The notes beneath the pieces are model-generated. The model searched no databases. It worked only from the letters and a program-made list of their open reading frames with translations, and was not told the DNA's origin. The position numbers were made by a program, and so were the translations under genes. From Lota lota (lineage: Eukaryota; Chordata; Actinopteri; Gadiformes; Lotidae), in assembly GCA_026745465.1 (NCBI GenBank), contig JACYXH010000278.1, positions 2,646,285 through 2,710,284 of the forward strand: a DNA stretch of 64,000 nt, in the 5' to 3' direction. Positions 28,501 to 40,000 of the stretch are shown here, in pieces (position 1 is the first letter of the stretch; every line of letters starts with the position of its first letter).

Positions 28501-31041
28501 CCGCTTGACGGCCGGGGGCTCAGGGTCGGCCGGGTCTGGGGCGAAACCGGCCTGGGTCGGAGAGAGCGAGGAAAGGCCTTTGCTTTTCGTGCGCACCGCG
28601 GATGAGGATGCCGAGGATTCCGTCTGAACCTCCCTTCCCTTCGCGTCGTGAGATTTCTTTTTGGGGTGATGGCGTCCGGCCTTGGGGGCGGCTTTGGCTT
28701 TAGGGCTGCGCACCGGCGGTTCGAGAGGCAGGGCGGCGGGCGGCGTGTCCTCCAGCGAGGGGTAGTCCGAGTCCAACGCCTCGCCGTCCAGGGACAGCAG
28801 GTCGATCTCCAGCTTGTCAGAGTAGTGGTCAGAGTCATAGCTGTGGTACCTGGGCGGGGAGCGTGAGCGCGAGCGGCTGCGGTAGGCAGCGCTAGCGCCC
28901 TCCGCCTCTTCTGCCAGGCGTCGCTTCCTCTTCTTCTTCCTCTTGAGGGAGCGGTCCGAGCCCCGCACGGGGCTGAGGGGCGAGGCGGGGTCCAGCGGCG
29001 GGGATCCCGAGATGGTGGTGGTGACCGTGATGGTGCGCTTGATGGCAAAGAGGTCGGAGCCGTTCAGGTCCTGGATGGATGGCGGCACAACGGGACGGCC
29101 GTCTCTCCGCCTCTGCCGCTCCCACGGCCGGTCGCGCTCCACCTCCTCCTGCACCTCCTGCACCTCCTCCACCCTCCTCCTCCTCTCCCGGCTGTGTTTG
29201 GACTTCTTGGTGCCGGACAACTCTCTGCTGCTGGAGAGTTCCTTGCCATCCCGCTTGCTGTGGCTGGAGTCCTGGTCCTTCCGGTCTCTGTCGTGACGGC
29301 TGCGTTCGCCGCTGCGACCTGGATCTTTGTCCCTTTCCTTGTCTCTGTCCCGTTCTCGGTCTCTCTCCCGTTCTCGGTCTCTCTCCCGTTCTCGGTCTCT
29401 GTCTCGGTCCCTGTCTCGGTCCCTGTCCCTCTCTCTGTCCCTCTCTCTATCGTTGTCGCGGGTTCGATCACGGTCTCGCTCCCTCTCGCGTGGTCGCTCC
29501 TCTGACGGGCTCGAGAACGAGCGCCTGCTGTGTGCGCCTCTTCCCGACGAATTGTGCGAGCGGGAGGTCTCTGGGCTGCTGTGTCGCCTCTTCTTCCTTT
29601 TGCGACTGTTGCTACTGCTGCTTCTCTGTCGGCCCCCGGTCTCCTCAGCGCCGGCCTCGCGTCCTCGGTCTCTTCTGTCCGGAGCTCTTCTGTCCCGTTC
29701 TCGGCTCTTGTCCCGACTTCCCTCCTCCTTCTCCTTTGTCGCCGTCGTCATCTTCTTCTTCTTTCTCTCCTCCTTGTCTCCCCCCGCCTTGTCTCCCCCC
29801 GCCTTGCCTTCCTTGCGTTTCAATCTGTCCCTGTCCTTGGAGCTCTTGGAGGACTTGCGGCTCTTGCTGCTCCGCTGGGCGGACGCGGGGACGATGAGCG
29901 GGAGGGCCGGCGATGCTGGAGGGGAGGAGGGGGGCAGCGAGGGGGGCGGAGGGGGTGGCGCCGGCTGGGCCTGAGGCGAGAGAGAGGAGGAGGAGGGGCA
30001 GTTGCGGAAGCGCTCCTTCCGCCGGCTCACCAGCTTCCTGCGCAGGTCGCCCACGCCGACCACCACCGGGTCATCCTGGAGCTCGCCGTCCACCGGCCAG
30101 TCACTCTCAGTGCGCACGGACACAAAGCCGTCGCTATCCAGCACCCGCAGGATGCGCTCCGGCTTGGTGCCCACGAAGAACGGCCCTTCGGAGGGCAGCG
30201 GCATGATGGCTCGCTTGGCGCCGCCATCCGTCTCGGCGATGGAGGCCACTATCTCCCCCTCCTCTATCTCAGAGTGGTCCGAGTGGTCCGCGCCACCGCC
30301 GCCCCGCCTCTCGGGGTCTCTGCCGCGCTCCCTGCTCACGTTGGGGTCCCGGTCCAGCCGCCTCCGGAGCGAGAGCTTGATGACGGGACGGGGCAGGGCT
30401 GCGGTGGAGTCCGGGGGTGGCTCTTTCTTCAGCTCGCCACCACTGGTGTCCACAGCTGCCGCCTCCACCCTGCGCTTCGCTGCTCCTTCACAGATTCTCT
30501 TTCCCCGCTCCTCCACCCCGGGCCCCTCCTCGCCCTCGGATGCTGGAGAGCCGGTTGGGTCAAAGGGGTCATATTTGTCTCCTTCGTCGTCATCCTCCTC
30601 CTCCTCTTCCACCCTGCCCATGACTCTCCCTTCCCGTTCTCCTTCGGTAGGATGGAAGGGATCATATATTTCCCTCCCCCCGTGCTCTAGTGACCTGTCC
30701 GCAGCAGCACGGCGCGCTGGGGTGAGGCGGTGGGAAGCAAGATCAGAGGTGAAAGTTGAGCTGGAGAGAGACGGCACAGATGCTGAGGTCGAGGAAACCA
30801 TGTCCCCAGACAGCCTGGCTCTGCTGCCACCTTCCTGGTGGCCCTTTACGTTGCCTTGATAGCCCGTTGCCGTGGCACTGGGACAAGAGGACACAGATGA
30901 GGGGGAGGACGGCGAGGAGGAAGGTGACGAGGGGCTGGAGGTGGGGGAGTAGGGAGGAGGGCTCTTGGCCACGTCCATATGCCCATTTGGAGAAGGGGCC
31001 GAAGGCCTCTTTTTGAAGCCCGGGGCAGGTGATAAGTCCAT
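24108..31041 (-). CDS. scaf1: SCAF1-like SR-related CTD-associated factor
   Basis: A nuclear SR-related protein thought to link the phosphorylated C-terminal domain of RNA polymerase II to splicing. Coding exons in order: 27264-31041, 26726-26808, 26240-26539, 25888-26016, 24108-24251; phases all agree, giving 1477 residues. Order of regions: Pro/Ser-rich N-terminus; [11 protein letters not shown] and an acidic [30 protein letters not shown] (about 285-305); basic K/R-rich tract; Arg-Asp/Arg-Glu repeats (about 520-567); [23 protein letters not shown] (about 717-727); DSDYPSLED; Ser/Pro/Lys-rich tail. The last three exons encode a conserved helical C-terminus ([20 protein letters not shown], then [20 protein letters not shown]), shared with PHRF1 and likely the CTD-binding part. 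PHRF1 is disfavoured because no RING or PHD finger is present. ATG 31041 is the first in frame after a TGA. Confidence 0.9.
24421..25830. mobile_element. TTAA-type MITE split by an L2 LINE
   Basis: The left part (24421-24552) and right part (25621-25830) together form one copy of the roughly 390-bp repeat described at 39,737-40,093. The right end carries the inverted terminal motif AATCTTACCTACAGCA. The L2 fragment between them interrupts it near the TTTTAGACC point. The host is the intron before the last SCAF1 exon. Confidence 0.8.
24553..25620 (+). mobile_element. Degenerate L2-type LINE fragment
   Basis: The frame at 24907-25160 resembles reverse transcriptase of the L2/CR1 group: [18 protein letters not shown], then LLFSLYTN and a decayed catalytic block ([15 protein letters not shown], where FADDTTLIG is usual). 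Frame changes and lost segments make it inactive. The 3' end is TTGGCAATAAAGTCAATTCT, a typical tail, after a short TATA repeat. Confidence 0.82.
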
Positions 31042-32660
31042 GGGCCCAGGAGACAGGTGGCCCTGTGACCTGGAGCTAGGTGTTCAGGGCAGGGGGCCAC
31101 ACCTGAACAGACCAGGGAGGAACCCTAGAAAAGGAAACATGGATAGTGCAGTTAATACTCTTGTCATGCAAGGTAGATCCAACAGCTCATCCAGTAGTTT
31201 CCTTCACATGTTTCCGCTAGTTAGTGTTTCCTATGCAATGACTGTGATGTCACTGCCATACTTCAGCTTTCTAAGATTCAATCGTTTGAGCCACTTATTT
31301 AGACCACTGAATGTTTTTGGCTACCAAACTTGTTTAGTTAATAATATATGTCAACCCATTTACATTATAACCACGCACCATAGCACAATAAGCGTACGTC
31401 AGGTGAATGGTGATCTTTCTTTAATGAAAAGATTTCAAGATTACCTGTCTTCCTGATAGAAATAAATGGCAAAGGTGGGATAAAACGTACATTCAGAGTC
31501 GATCCCTTGGACCAAACCTCCACCTCAACTCCCACCTAAAATTCAAAGCTGAAACAAAGAACCACATTAGTGTTTGATCTTCTATTCTAACTAACTGATT
31601 TTGCTAAGCGTTCTTATGGTTGCAAAAAAAGGGAACCGTCATGCCTCTTCCTCGGCTTGTTTGACTGTTATGGATGGATAGCAGAGCAAGAAAAGACGAA
31701 CGAAAACTACAAACTGTATTCGTGGGTTTTCTCAGGTCATTTGGTAAATGATGGAGCAAGTTAATGAGCATATCCATTAATGTGGAGGGCTCTTAAAAAC
31801 CCTTTGACGAGGTTCTTCAAAACCTGGTATTGTATGATGTGATAGCAGGGTCTGGGTCTGAGCGTGAGTAGATTGACGGTACGGTATGCATCTTAGCATC
31901 CTTAACGTGTATTCATTAATCAAAGTTCTTCTCATTTCCGTTTATGTATGTCATGTAATAGGGAGTTAAGACCGGTCGTCAAGACTGTAATTAGGGGCTC
32001 ACATAGGCTAGGTGTTGAGACTATTTGACAGCAGCATACTAAGCGTATAGGCTAATTATTCAAAAGGAAGGGGTGCATTGGATGCAACGGTACACACACA
32101 CTAATGTCTGGACCAATCTCAAAAAAACAATTGGTTTAAAGAAACAGATTTTGCTGCCTTGGTCAATCCATTCATATCTACATTCACCACATCCTACAAC
32201 TGAATTTGCCTGGCTCGGTAAACATCGGGGCTAGTTTCTTCCTCATCTAAAAAGGTTTGACACTGTATTTTGTATTCTCAAGTTCATAATTGTAAAATAG
32301 TACACCTTACCAGGCAAAGCAGTGATTGTCCGTCTAGGTCCGTGGACAGCTGCATGGTATTTTGCCCCTTACTAGCTAGCAAACGTTAGCAGAATGCTAG
32401 CTAACTCCAGCTGCCTGCAAGCACCACAGCATAATCCACAGAAATGCAATTACCTTCGGTTCTTTTATCCGTTGTGTGGAATAAAATCCATTGTGTTCCG
32501 ATCACGATTATTTCCTTCGCGACACAGAACGAACATTTAAAATCGAGTATCAAGTCATATGTTTTTCTTTTAAAAATCACAAAAAGAGGCCCATCCCATC
32601 AACCGCCGCCATTTTACTTCTCAGACCCTACAAACCACGCCTCCTACAAAACCACACCCC
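31042..32660 (-). promoter_or_regulatory. SCAF1 5' untranslated region, first intron and promoter
   Basis: The main exon extends to 31124, where a minus-strand acceptor (CTAG|GGTT) lies. A donor (CCGAAG|GTAATT) at 32453/32454 marks a first, non-coding exon. Within it, AAAATGGCGGC (near 32605-32615, minus strand) matches the YY1-type motif often found at vertebrate transcription starts, and its ATG would open an 11-codon upstream ORF. I see no gene in the intron. Confidence 0.5.
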
Positions 32661-32889
32661 TTTCAAACCAAAACCATTATTAAGCGGCGTGAAAGTAAGC
32701 AGTTGCCAAAACCACGCCTCCTCTAAAACACGCCCACTTGTACACGACGCTACGGTGGCTGAGTAAGACAATAGACCATAGCGGATCACAAATAAATTAA
32801 ACTTGTGATCAAAGATGTGAGTGAGTCTCAGTGTGAAGACCGTGAAGTCCAGGTATTAAACGTGCAGTGTGTTGATTTTAGTGCCATCT

Positions 32890-33562
32890 AGCGGAACGGA
32901 CTTCTGGACAAGACTAAGCTGCCCTTTCTTCCAGGGAATGCGTTTCCCATCACACAATTCTGTGTGACTTGGACGGCAAGGAACCTGGGTTTGACACTGG
33001 ATGACCTGTCCTTCGCTACCAACGTCGCTACAGTCACCCGCTCCTGAAGATTGTTGCTGTCTGTTCCTCGCCCAGAAGGCAATGCATGTTTTGGTCCAGG
33101 CTCTTGTCATCTCGCGTTCAGACTACTGCACCTCCTTACTGGTTGGTCTGCCTGCATGTGCCATTCCTCCTCTGCAGCTTGTCCAGAATGCAGCAGCCCG
33201 GATGCTACCTACCCCAGTTCTCCCACACTACGCCACTCATCCGCACCCTGCACTGGCTATCGGTGGCAAATCTGATTTAGGTCTGGTATTGCCTACCGTG
33301 CTGCAAACGTCTCTGGCCCATCCTACATCCATCACATGGTCAAACCATACACCCCAGCATATACACTATGCTACATGACCATGATCCAGTTTGCTACTCC
33401 CTCACTACGAGGGAACCCCAGGTCTCGCTCAACAAACCTCAAATGTTTAATGTCCTGGCTCCACAATGGTAGCACCGACATCAGAACAGCTGGAACCCTA
33501 CCCATGTTCCACTTCAGGCTGAAGACTCATCTGTTCAGACTGCTCAGACTGTTCAGATATTA
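32890..33562 (+). mobile_element. L2-like LINE, C-terminal ORF fragment
   Basis: Pieces in changing frames read TARNLGLTLDD, then VQALVISRSDYCTSLLVGLPA and LQLVQNAAARM, then SLRGNPRSRSTNLK, TDIRTAGTL and FRLKTHLFRLLRLFRY. This order is typical of the end of fish L2-like reverse transcriptases. Stops and frameshifts break it. It lies between the divergent SCAF1 and RIC8A genes. Confidence 0.82.
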
Positions 33563-34198
33563 GCACATTTAAACAAAGATGATTTTTTTTTTGCTTCACT
33601 ACCCCTTCAAGCAAAGAAATAAGGATAACTTTTGAACCACGACAATATATGACTTTCAGCGCAAATAATGTGGTGTAATCAATGAATGAATGCAAACAAA
33701 AGGTGGCAAACATAATCATTTGAAAAATAAATGTGTATTTTTAGATATTATTAAGGAGATATAATGAGGATAAACTATGGATCGTGTTTGACTAACTGCT
33801 AAAATTATATATAAACATAAAAGTGGATATTTATGAACATCCAAATGTAGTTGCTATACGTTTAGCTATGTGAATCATTGCTTAACCTTTGCAAAATTCA
33901 AATCATGGGATAAAGATTTAAAAAGGGTGATTGATACCTATTTGTGACTTAAACATCCAAATTCACTCTTCAAAACTGAAACAACAATTCCGTTTTGAAT
34001 TGAACAAACATTGCTCAAAAAAGCCTTACAGGCCTAAAGCTCCCTGACAGTGACTTTACCACGCTCTCCACATTGTGCAGTACTCTTCCTTGTGTTGCGC
34101 TTTAATGCTCAATTTAAAATGTACCATTCAAACGTGTATAACAATGTATCAAATTGCACGGGAAGCCTGGAGTAATTTTTTAGACAAGCTTCAGTGTT
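33563..34198. other. Intergenic AT-rich sequence, no gene seen
   Basis: Nothing recognisable is present beyond short A/T runs. Confidence 0.5.
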
Positions 34199-34540
34199 TA
34201 AAAGGGGCTATAGGTAAGATTTAGCTATTATTTGAGTGTAATTTGTTAAATAAGCCTAGTCATCCGTAAACTATTAGCGACTGAAATGCTCTGTGAGAAT
34301 ATCTGTTTCGAGTTGACTGCGTCTGCCTCTGTATGAGACCATATAGATGTTAGAGCGCACCCGGTGCATTGCTGATTTGTTTGGGAAATATTGACTGTCA
34401 ATCACAGGTGTGTGAAATGGAACACTTCTCAATGGTGGAGAAATGTAGGGAGGGACCAGAGAGGGAGGGGACGTTTTTTGGGTGGTTTTGGATTCATTTA
34501 AGAGTTCATGTGTTGTTGTGCTCTACTGTGTTCTCAGACG
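34199..34540. mobile_element. TTAA-type MITE, right end lost
   Basis: The left terminus (AAAGGGGCTATAGGTAAGAT) and the family landmarks GACTGTCAATCACAGGTGTG and AGGGAGGGACCAGAGAGGGA are present. The right inverted terminus is not recognisable. Confidence 0.7.
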
Positions 34541-35541
34541 GTTGGTATGGTGATGATGCTTAGATAGCATCAGAAACAGCAGACCAATCAGCACAGGCTA
34601 TGTCATGTACGTCACATAGGATATACGCATGCACACGTCACACATACACAAGGACACGCATACACAGAAAGGTGGTAAATTAGGTGAAGTGGGAGAGTTG
34701 ATGTGGTAGTTAACACAGGCTTGCTGAAATAGTCCTAGACCTTTATGTTTTTATGTTTATGTAAAGATAGTTCGATAGGATTCGATTTAGAGTCATTTTC
34801 TTTTACATTAAGAATGGTATAACAGGAATGAAATACATTGTTTTTATATATGTTTAATTATTATATTGTATTGTGCAAGAATGCAAGCTGATTGCTTATT
34901 AGATGTTAAACAAGTCTTGTCACCTACATTAATCTGCCCAGGCAGAGCAGAATTAGTACAGGGATATTCTACCAGGAGATTGCATTCCTCTGATAATTTG
35001 TGCTTTATATGCACCATCCGGGTCTAATGGATTTTCCAGTTTATAGAAAGGTAATATTTTCAAGGTTACCATGGCAACCAAGCTTAGGCAGATGGCATAA
35101 TAACAAACAAAACAAATGCCTGAATAAAGAGTAATCCTGAATCCTGATTGGTTTTCTGAATGTAGGAGTTTTTAAATTCAGGCATCCCAAGATGTGACAC
35201 CAAAACAACCATGCAACAAAATACCTACTGTGAAATCAACAACCAGCTTCAATATATATTTTCTATAGACACAAAAGTAATTGAACTTAACCAGCTAGAG
35301 AGAGCTATAGACCTATTATGTTATTATGTCCACATGCATGTCTCACTGGCCACAATAGACCAGCTACATCTCTGCTAGAATTTTTGGGAAAGCAGTATTC
35401 TATTTATACACACTGTCTGCTTCTCAATTGACCAAATCCACAATTGATCTACTAAGGGAAAGTAGGCCTACAACATAAAAATACCCCCCCCCCCCCCCCC
35501 CGCGCGCCGCCCAGAGAGAGCAAGAGCGACAGAGAGACATA

Positions 35542-35572
<31 letters not shown>

Positions 35573-36079
35573 AGATATAGATATAGATATAGATATAGAT
35601 ATATATATATATATATAGTGAGAACTAGAGACAGAGATATTCATATACTATGGCATCCCATGATGGGAGGACTCACAGGTGTTTGTGTACAATTGGCCAT
35701 CCTTAGAGTCAGCAGAGTCCTGTCCATGTAGTGCACTGTGGCGTAGCCCATTGCTGAATGCCAACCCAAGGCTTTAAAGCTGAGCTCATTCATGATGATG
35801 ATTGAGATTTCAATACAGATGAGCCGCGTTAATCCTGGGTTTAGAGGGTGAGAGACGCAGAGCGAGAGACACACAGAGTGTCTTCGGATTGAAAGATAGA
35901 GAATTGCCTGTTTAAGATAACAGATGCATGTGTAGAACACTTCCATTGAATTCGTGGCTCACACAGTTCCCGGAGCTGTACAGCAGTTCATCGTCATCAA
36001 CGTCAGACCCATCAGGAAAACACCAAACCAACAGGTCTCTGAGTTTGACAACTTTGCCTTTGTTTCTGACCTTTACCAC
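34541..36079. other. Upstream flank of RIC8A, no gene seen
   Basis: The stretch includes a 17-C run near 35484-35500 and a GATATA/TATA simple repeat at about 35540-35617. The RIC8A promoter and first untranslated exon probably lie here, but I cannot place them. Confidence 0.45.
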
Positions 36080-36307
36080 TTAAAAGTGCTGTAGGTAAGA
36101 TTTAAAAGCTATTTGATCATAATATATTAGAAATGGCATAGCCATCTGTCAGCTATTAGTGAGTAAAATGTTCGAGTTGACTGTGCCTGCCTCTATTTGA
36201 GGCAAAAGACTGCTCCTGGCTATATTTTGGGTTGTTTCGTTTCAAAATCCTTCTCTTCTCTGTTCTCTCTCTTTACAACTTTTGAATCTGACCTACAGCA
36301 GTTTTAA
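36080..36307. mobile_element. TTAA-type MITE with internal deletion, just upstream of RIC8A
   Basis: TTAA borders both ends (36080-36083 and 36304-36307). The termini read AAGTGCTGTAGGTAAGATTT and the inverse. It is about 165 bp shorter than the full repeat because the middle is missing. It ends only 21 bp before the acceptor of the exon carrying the RIC8A start codon. Confidence 0.82.
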
Positions 36308-36336
36308 ATGTTCAATGTTCAATTGCAGTTTGAGGC

Positions 36337-37050
36337 ATGGCGCCAAACGTAGAGAAGATTCTCCAGTGCATCGACCGAGGAGACCAGGAGAGTGTCCAGA
36401 CGCAACTCGCTAGCTACAACACTGTGGTAAAGACTTCATATGTTATTATTGTGTTATGCCTTCCTCTCCTCTCAGCTGCACATCCTGGCCTTGCTGTGGA
36501 TCCAAAACATAAAGTATACAGTGTGTCATTGTACACTGATGTGACGTAAGCAAAGCTGCATACTTTAAGGCCTGCTATTTCTTAAAGATGATGCTCAGCC
36601 TTGTTTGTTTTCAACCTGTAGATGGCAGCAATGCAAAGTGTGCAATGTGAGTTCACCATGACCTGTGACAACTTTCTTCTCTTGTTGCCCCCCCCCCCCC
36701 CCCCTCCCCCTAACAGTACGCAGAGTGCTTCTTCTTCAACGTGGAGGAGTGGGAGAGACGAAAGGTCGAGTCAGGAAACAGAACAAATGTTCTCCGCCAA
36801 ATTAGCCTTTCCAGAGCTCCTCACTTTCTGTTAGGCTATGGGCTGTAGTTGCTCGCCCTCTCTCTCTTCCCTTGTGTTATTAGGCCCTTAAATGTCACAC
36901 TGTTGTTTTTTCCTCTTATTATCTTTGCCATTCATGTGCCGACGTACCTTCTTTGCCTACATGTTTCCCCTTCTGCCTTTTTTTTCTTTCTTTCCTTCCT
37001 TTCTGTATCTCCCTCTCCCTCTCCCTCTGTCTCTGTCTCTCTCTCGCTCT

Positions 37051-37093
<43 letters not shown>

Positions 37094-40000
37094 GCTTTCT
37101 GATGCTCTCACCTCCTCTCTCTATAAAGCTTGCCACATTTAAACTTTTAACAGTTTTTCTTCTTCTCTGGCCGGGTTTGAACCCATTTGTCTTTGTTTGG
37201 AGGAGTACAGCAACAAGAACTGGACGAGGTAAGAACCGAAGATATATGTGAAAATAGGATTCACAAGATTGTGTGTGTGTGTGTGTGTCTATCTATCGCC
37301 CCCAACACTACACAAAAACAGATTGAAGCTCATGCGCATTCCAAAGCTTATCGTACACACCCTGACTCAGCATGTCCTACTCATCCACGTTGACCTTTCA
37401 GATATCCCATCAGCTTTATTGCTAGTGTAAGACGTGTATCTTATAGGGTTTGTTAATGACAGACTGATAATCTACTCCATTAATGCAATCCACACATCCT
37501 TCTTTCTCCACTCTAGCACGGATCAAACTGTACTCTTTTTTGTGTTATCAGATTTTGTATTCCGATTTTTGTAATTATTTTCATTCCACTTACAAGTTCA
37601 GGAAAAACCAAGTACGAGATTATGTTCCTGAGTCCGACTCCGACTTCAACTCAGGTTCTGAAGAGGAAGACCCAGATCTCCTGCTACGACAGGTAGTGTG
37701 TGTGTGTGTGCACGCGTGTGTGTGTGTGCGTGCATTGGTTGCTAAATGTACAACAGGTGTGCAGCCTCACCCAGCCTCAGAGTCCAATCAGTCTGACTCT
37801 GGCCAGGTGAGCCTGCTTAAACCAGCCATCGTCCACACACACTCCACAGGCTGTTTTAATCTGTCTGTTTCCCACTCACACTTTTGTTCTCCCAATCCTT
37901 GATTAATTTTCCCTGATGCTGAAGAGGCTGGCAGCAGCTCTGTTGTGCTTCATCAGCAAGCAGCCGCTGCAGCCGGGGGTGCTGTCCTGCTGTCTGCGCA
38001 CCCTGCGCATCCTGTCCCGGGACCGGCAGGCCCTGGGGCCCCTGGTCACCGACGGGGCCCTGCTCACGCTGGCCAGCCATGGCGGCATCACCGGTGTTCC
38101 CTCCCTCCATGAAATGGAGGATAAGGAGGAAGCCCAAGTCAATCGCTTTACAGTAGAGGACGGTGACGTCGTCTACCACGATGCCAACGGCCACCAGATG
38201 CTAGCAGTGGCTAGCGACGGTGGAGCTGTGGAGCCAGACGGCCGGAGTAACTCGGTTACGACCAGCGGGGAGGAGGGCGGCAGCCAGGCCTGCTGTAGCG
38301 CTGGATTACCCTGCGACACCACCGTCAACGTGGTGGCGGAGGCGGGGAGCCCCCCCCCCGAAGAGTTGGCAACCGTCACACATCCATCAGGCCACTGCCG
38401 TAGCCCGAAGATCAGGGGAGCACCCGGGGCTGGCGGACTCCTCCTGGCCCGGGGCAAAAAAGATGCAAGGGAAGACCGGAGCGAGGATGGAGACCAGCAG
38501 GAGGACGGGGAGGTGTGCAGGAAGGAGGCCATGAAGACCCTGTGTAATGTTATCTACAACAGCCCGACAGCGCAGGACAGGGCTAGTGCGCTCAGGTAAC
38601 AGTTGAGGTCTGCATTCTGTTTGATTTTGGTCTGATGATCACTAGCCCTAGAACCAACTGTCTTGTTCTCTGCACCATTTCAATATCGTTGAACCCTCCA
38701 ACCCCTTCATCCCAACCACACCCCCACCAGGCTTCTCCCAGGCCTGTCCCAAAGGCTTAAACTGGAGATTGAAACCAGGGTGCCGACTATTGTGCAGTTT
38801 TACGAACTGCGGCTGCTTTTTCTACTGACGGCACTGAGGCCTGAGCTTAGGAAACAATTGCAGCAGGTGAGTTATAAGTTATTACTTTTAAAGAGACCAT
38901 GTCAAACAGCCACTATATTTTACTGAACTCCCATGACGCCATAAGCAATCCTGTGTGACGCACCCAACCTTACTCTATAGGCACAAAGTGAAGATTGGGT
39001 TTGATTATATTTTCTCTTCATGGTTCTGATAACCAGTTCACATTCATGGCTGATTTGGAACTCATGACTCATTTTCTATTTTCTAACACCTCATTTTCCA
39101 TTAAAGTGATGGACAAGAGGATTTCAATAATGTAAAACAACAAGAATATATCACAAAGGGCTTAATCCACCACAGACCTACCGGGAAAATGTAAACAATT
39201 ATATTAATATACATCTCAAAGTCAGCTAACAAACTCATTCTCGGAAAGACTGAGTTTATTGTAGGGCCGTCCATTATGACCAAATGCACTTGACCAAACT
39301 GACCCTTGAAGGAGGGATCCCTCTTTCTTCTCAAGGTTCTTTCTTGACAACCTAGCAAGTTTTTCCTTGCCCCCCAGAAGACTTTAGGGTTAGGAGGATG
39401 TCATGCAACGTGGGCATGTGACCCCTTTGAGACTGTTACTTAAGGGCTACACAAATAAAATGGACTTGACCTCACTTGACTGCTATCCACCTTTTGGCGT
39501 TACTGCCCAGGAGCAGGGCGTGGCTATGCTAACTGCGGGCCTGGAGCAGTGTCTGGCTGTTCGATGGAGCAAAGGCAACGACCAAATGCTGGGTGATCAC
39601 AGCAAAACGCCCCCACCAGTCCCAAGGGAAGCCTCCGAGCGTGCCATTGAGATCCTGAAGACCCTCTTCAACATCACTTACTCCTCCCGCCGACAGCAGC
39701 CCGACGAGGTCAGTCATTGGCTCATGTGATGATTAGTTAAAGGTGCTGTAGGTGTGATTGAAGAGCTAAGATTGGATTGTCATTTGTAAGAAACGGCATA
39801 GCCATCCGTCAGCTACTAGTGAGTGAAATGCACTGTGAGAATATGTTTAGAGTTGACTGCTCCTGCCTCTGTATGAGACAATTTCAATTTTAGACCTGCT
39901 AGTCTTGACCAATCAGGGAAGGGATGCCCTGATTGGTAGAGGGAATCCATCTTGCCTGTCAATCACAGGCATCTGAAATGCAGCCTTTCTCGATGGCACA

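Noticed and set aside
27284..28627. Other long open frames opposite or overlapping SCAF1
   Set aside because: Composition follows from Ser/Pro/Arg-rich codons of SCAF1 read in other frames. No splice or start context supports them.
29530..30690. A 386-codon open frame on the plus strand
   Set aside because: It is the antisense shadow of the SCAF1 main exon. The GC-rich, low-complexity coding sequence leaves the opposite strand open, and the product is low-complexity with no family match.
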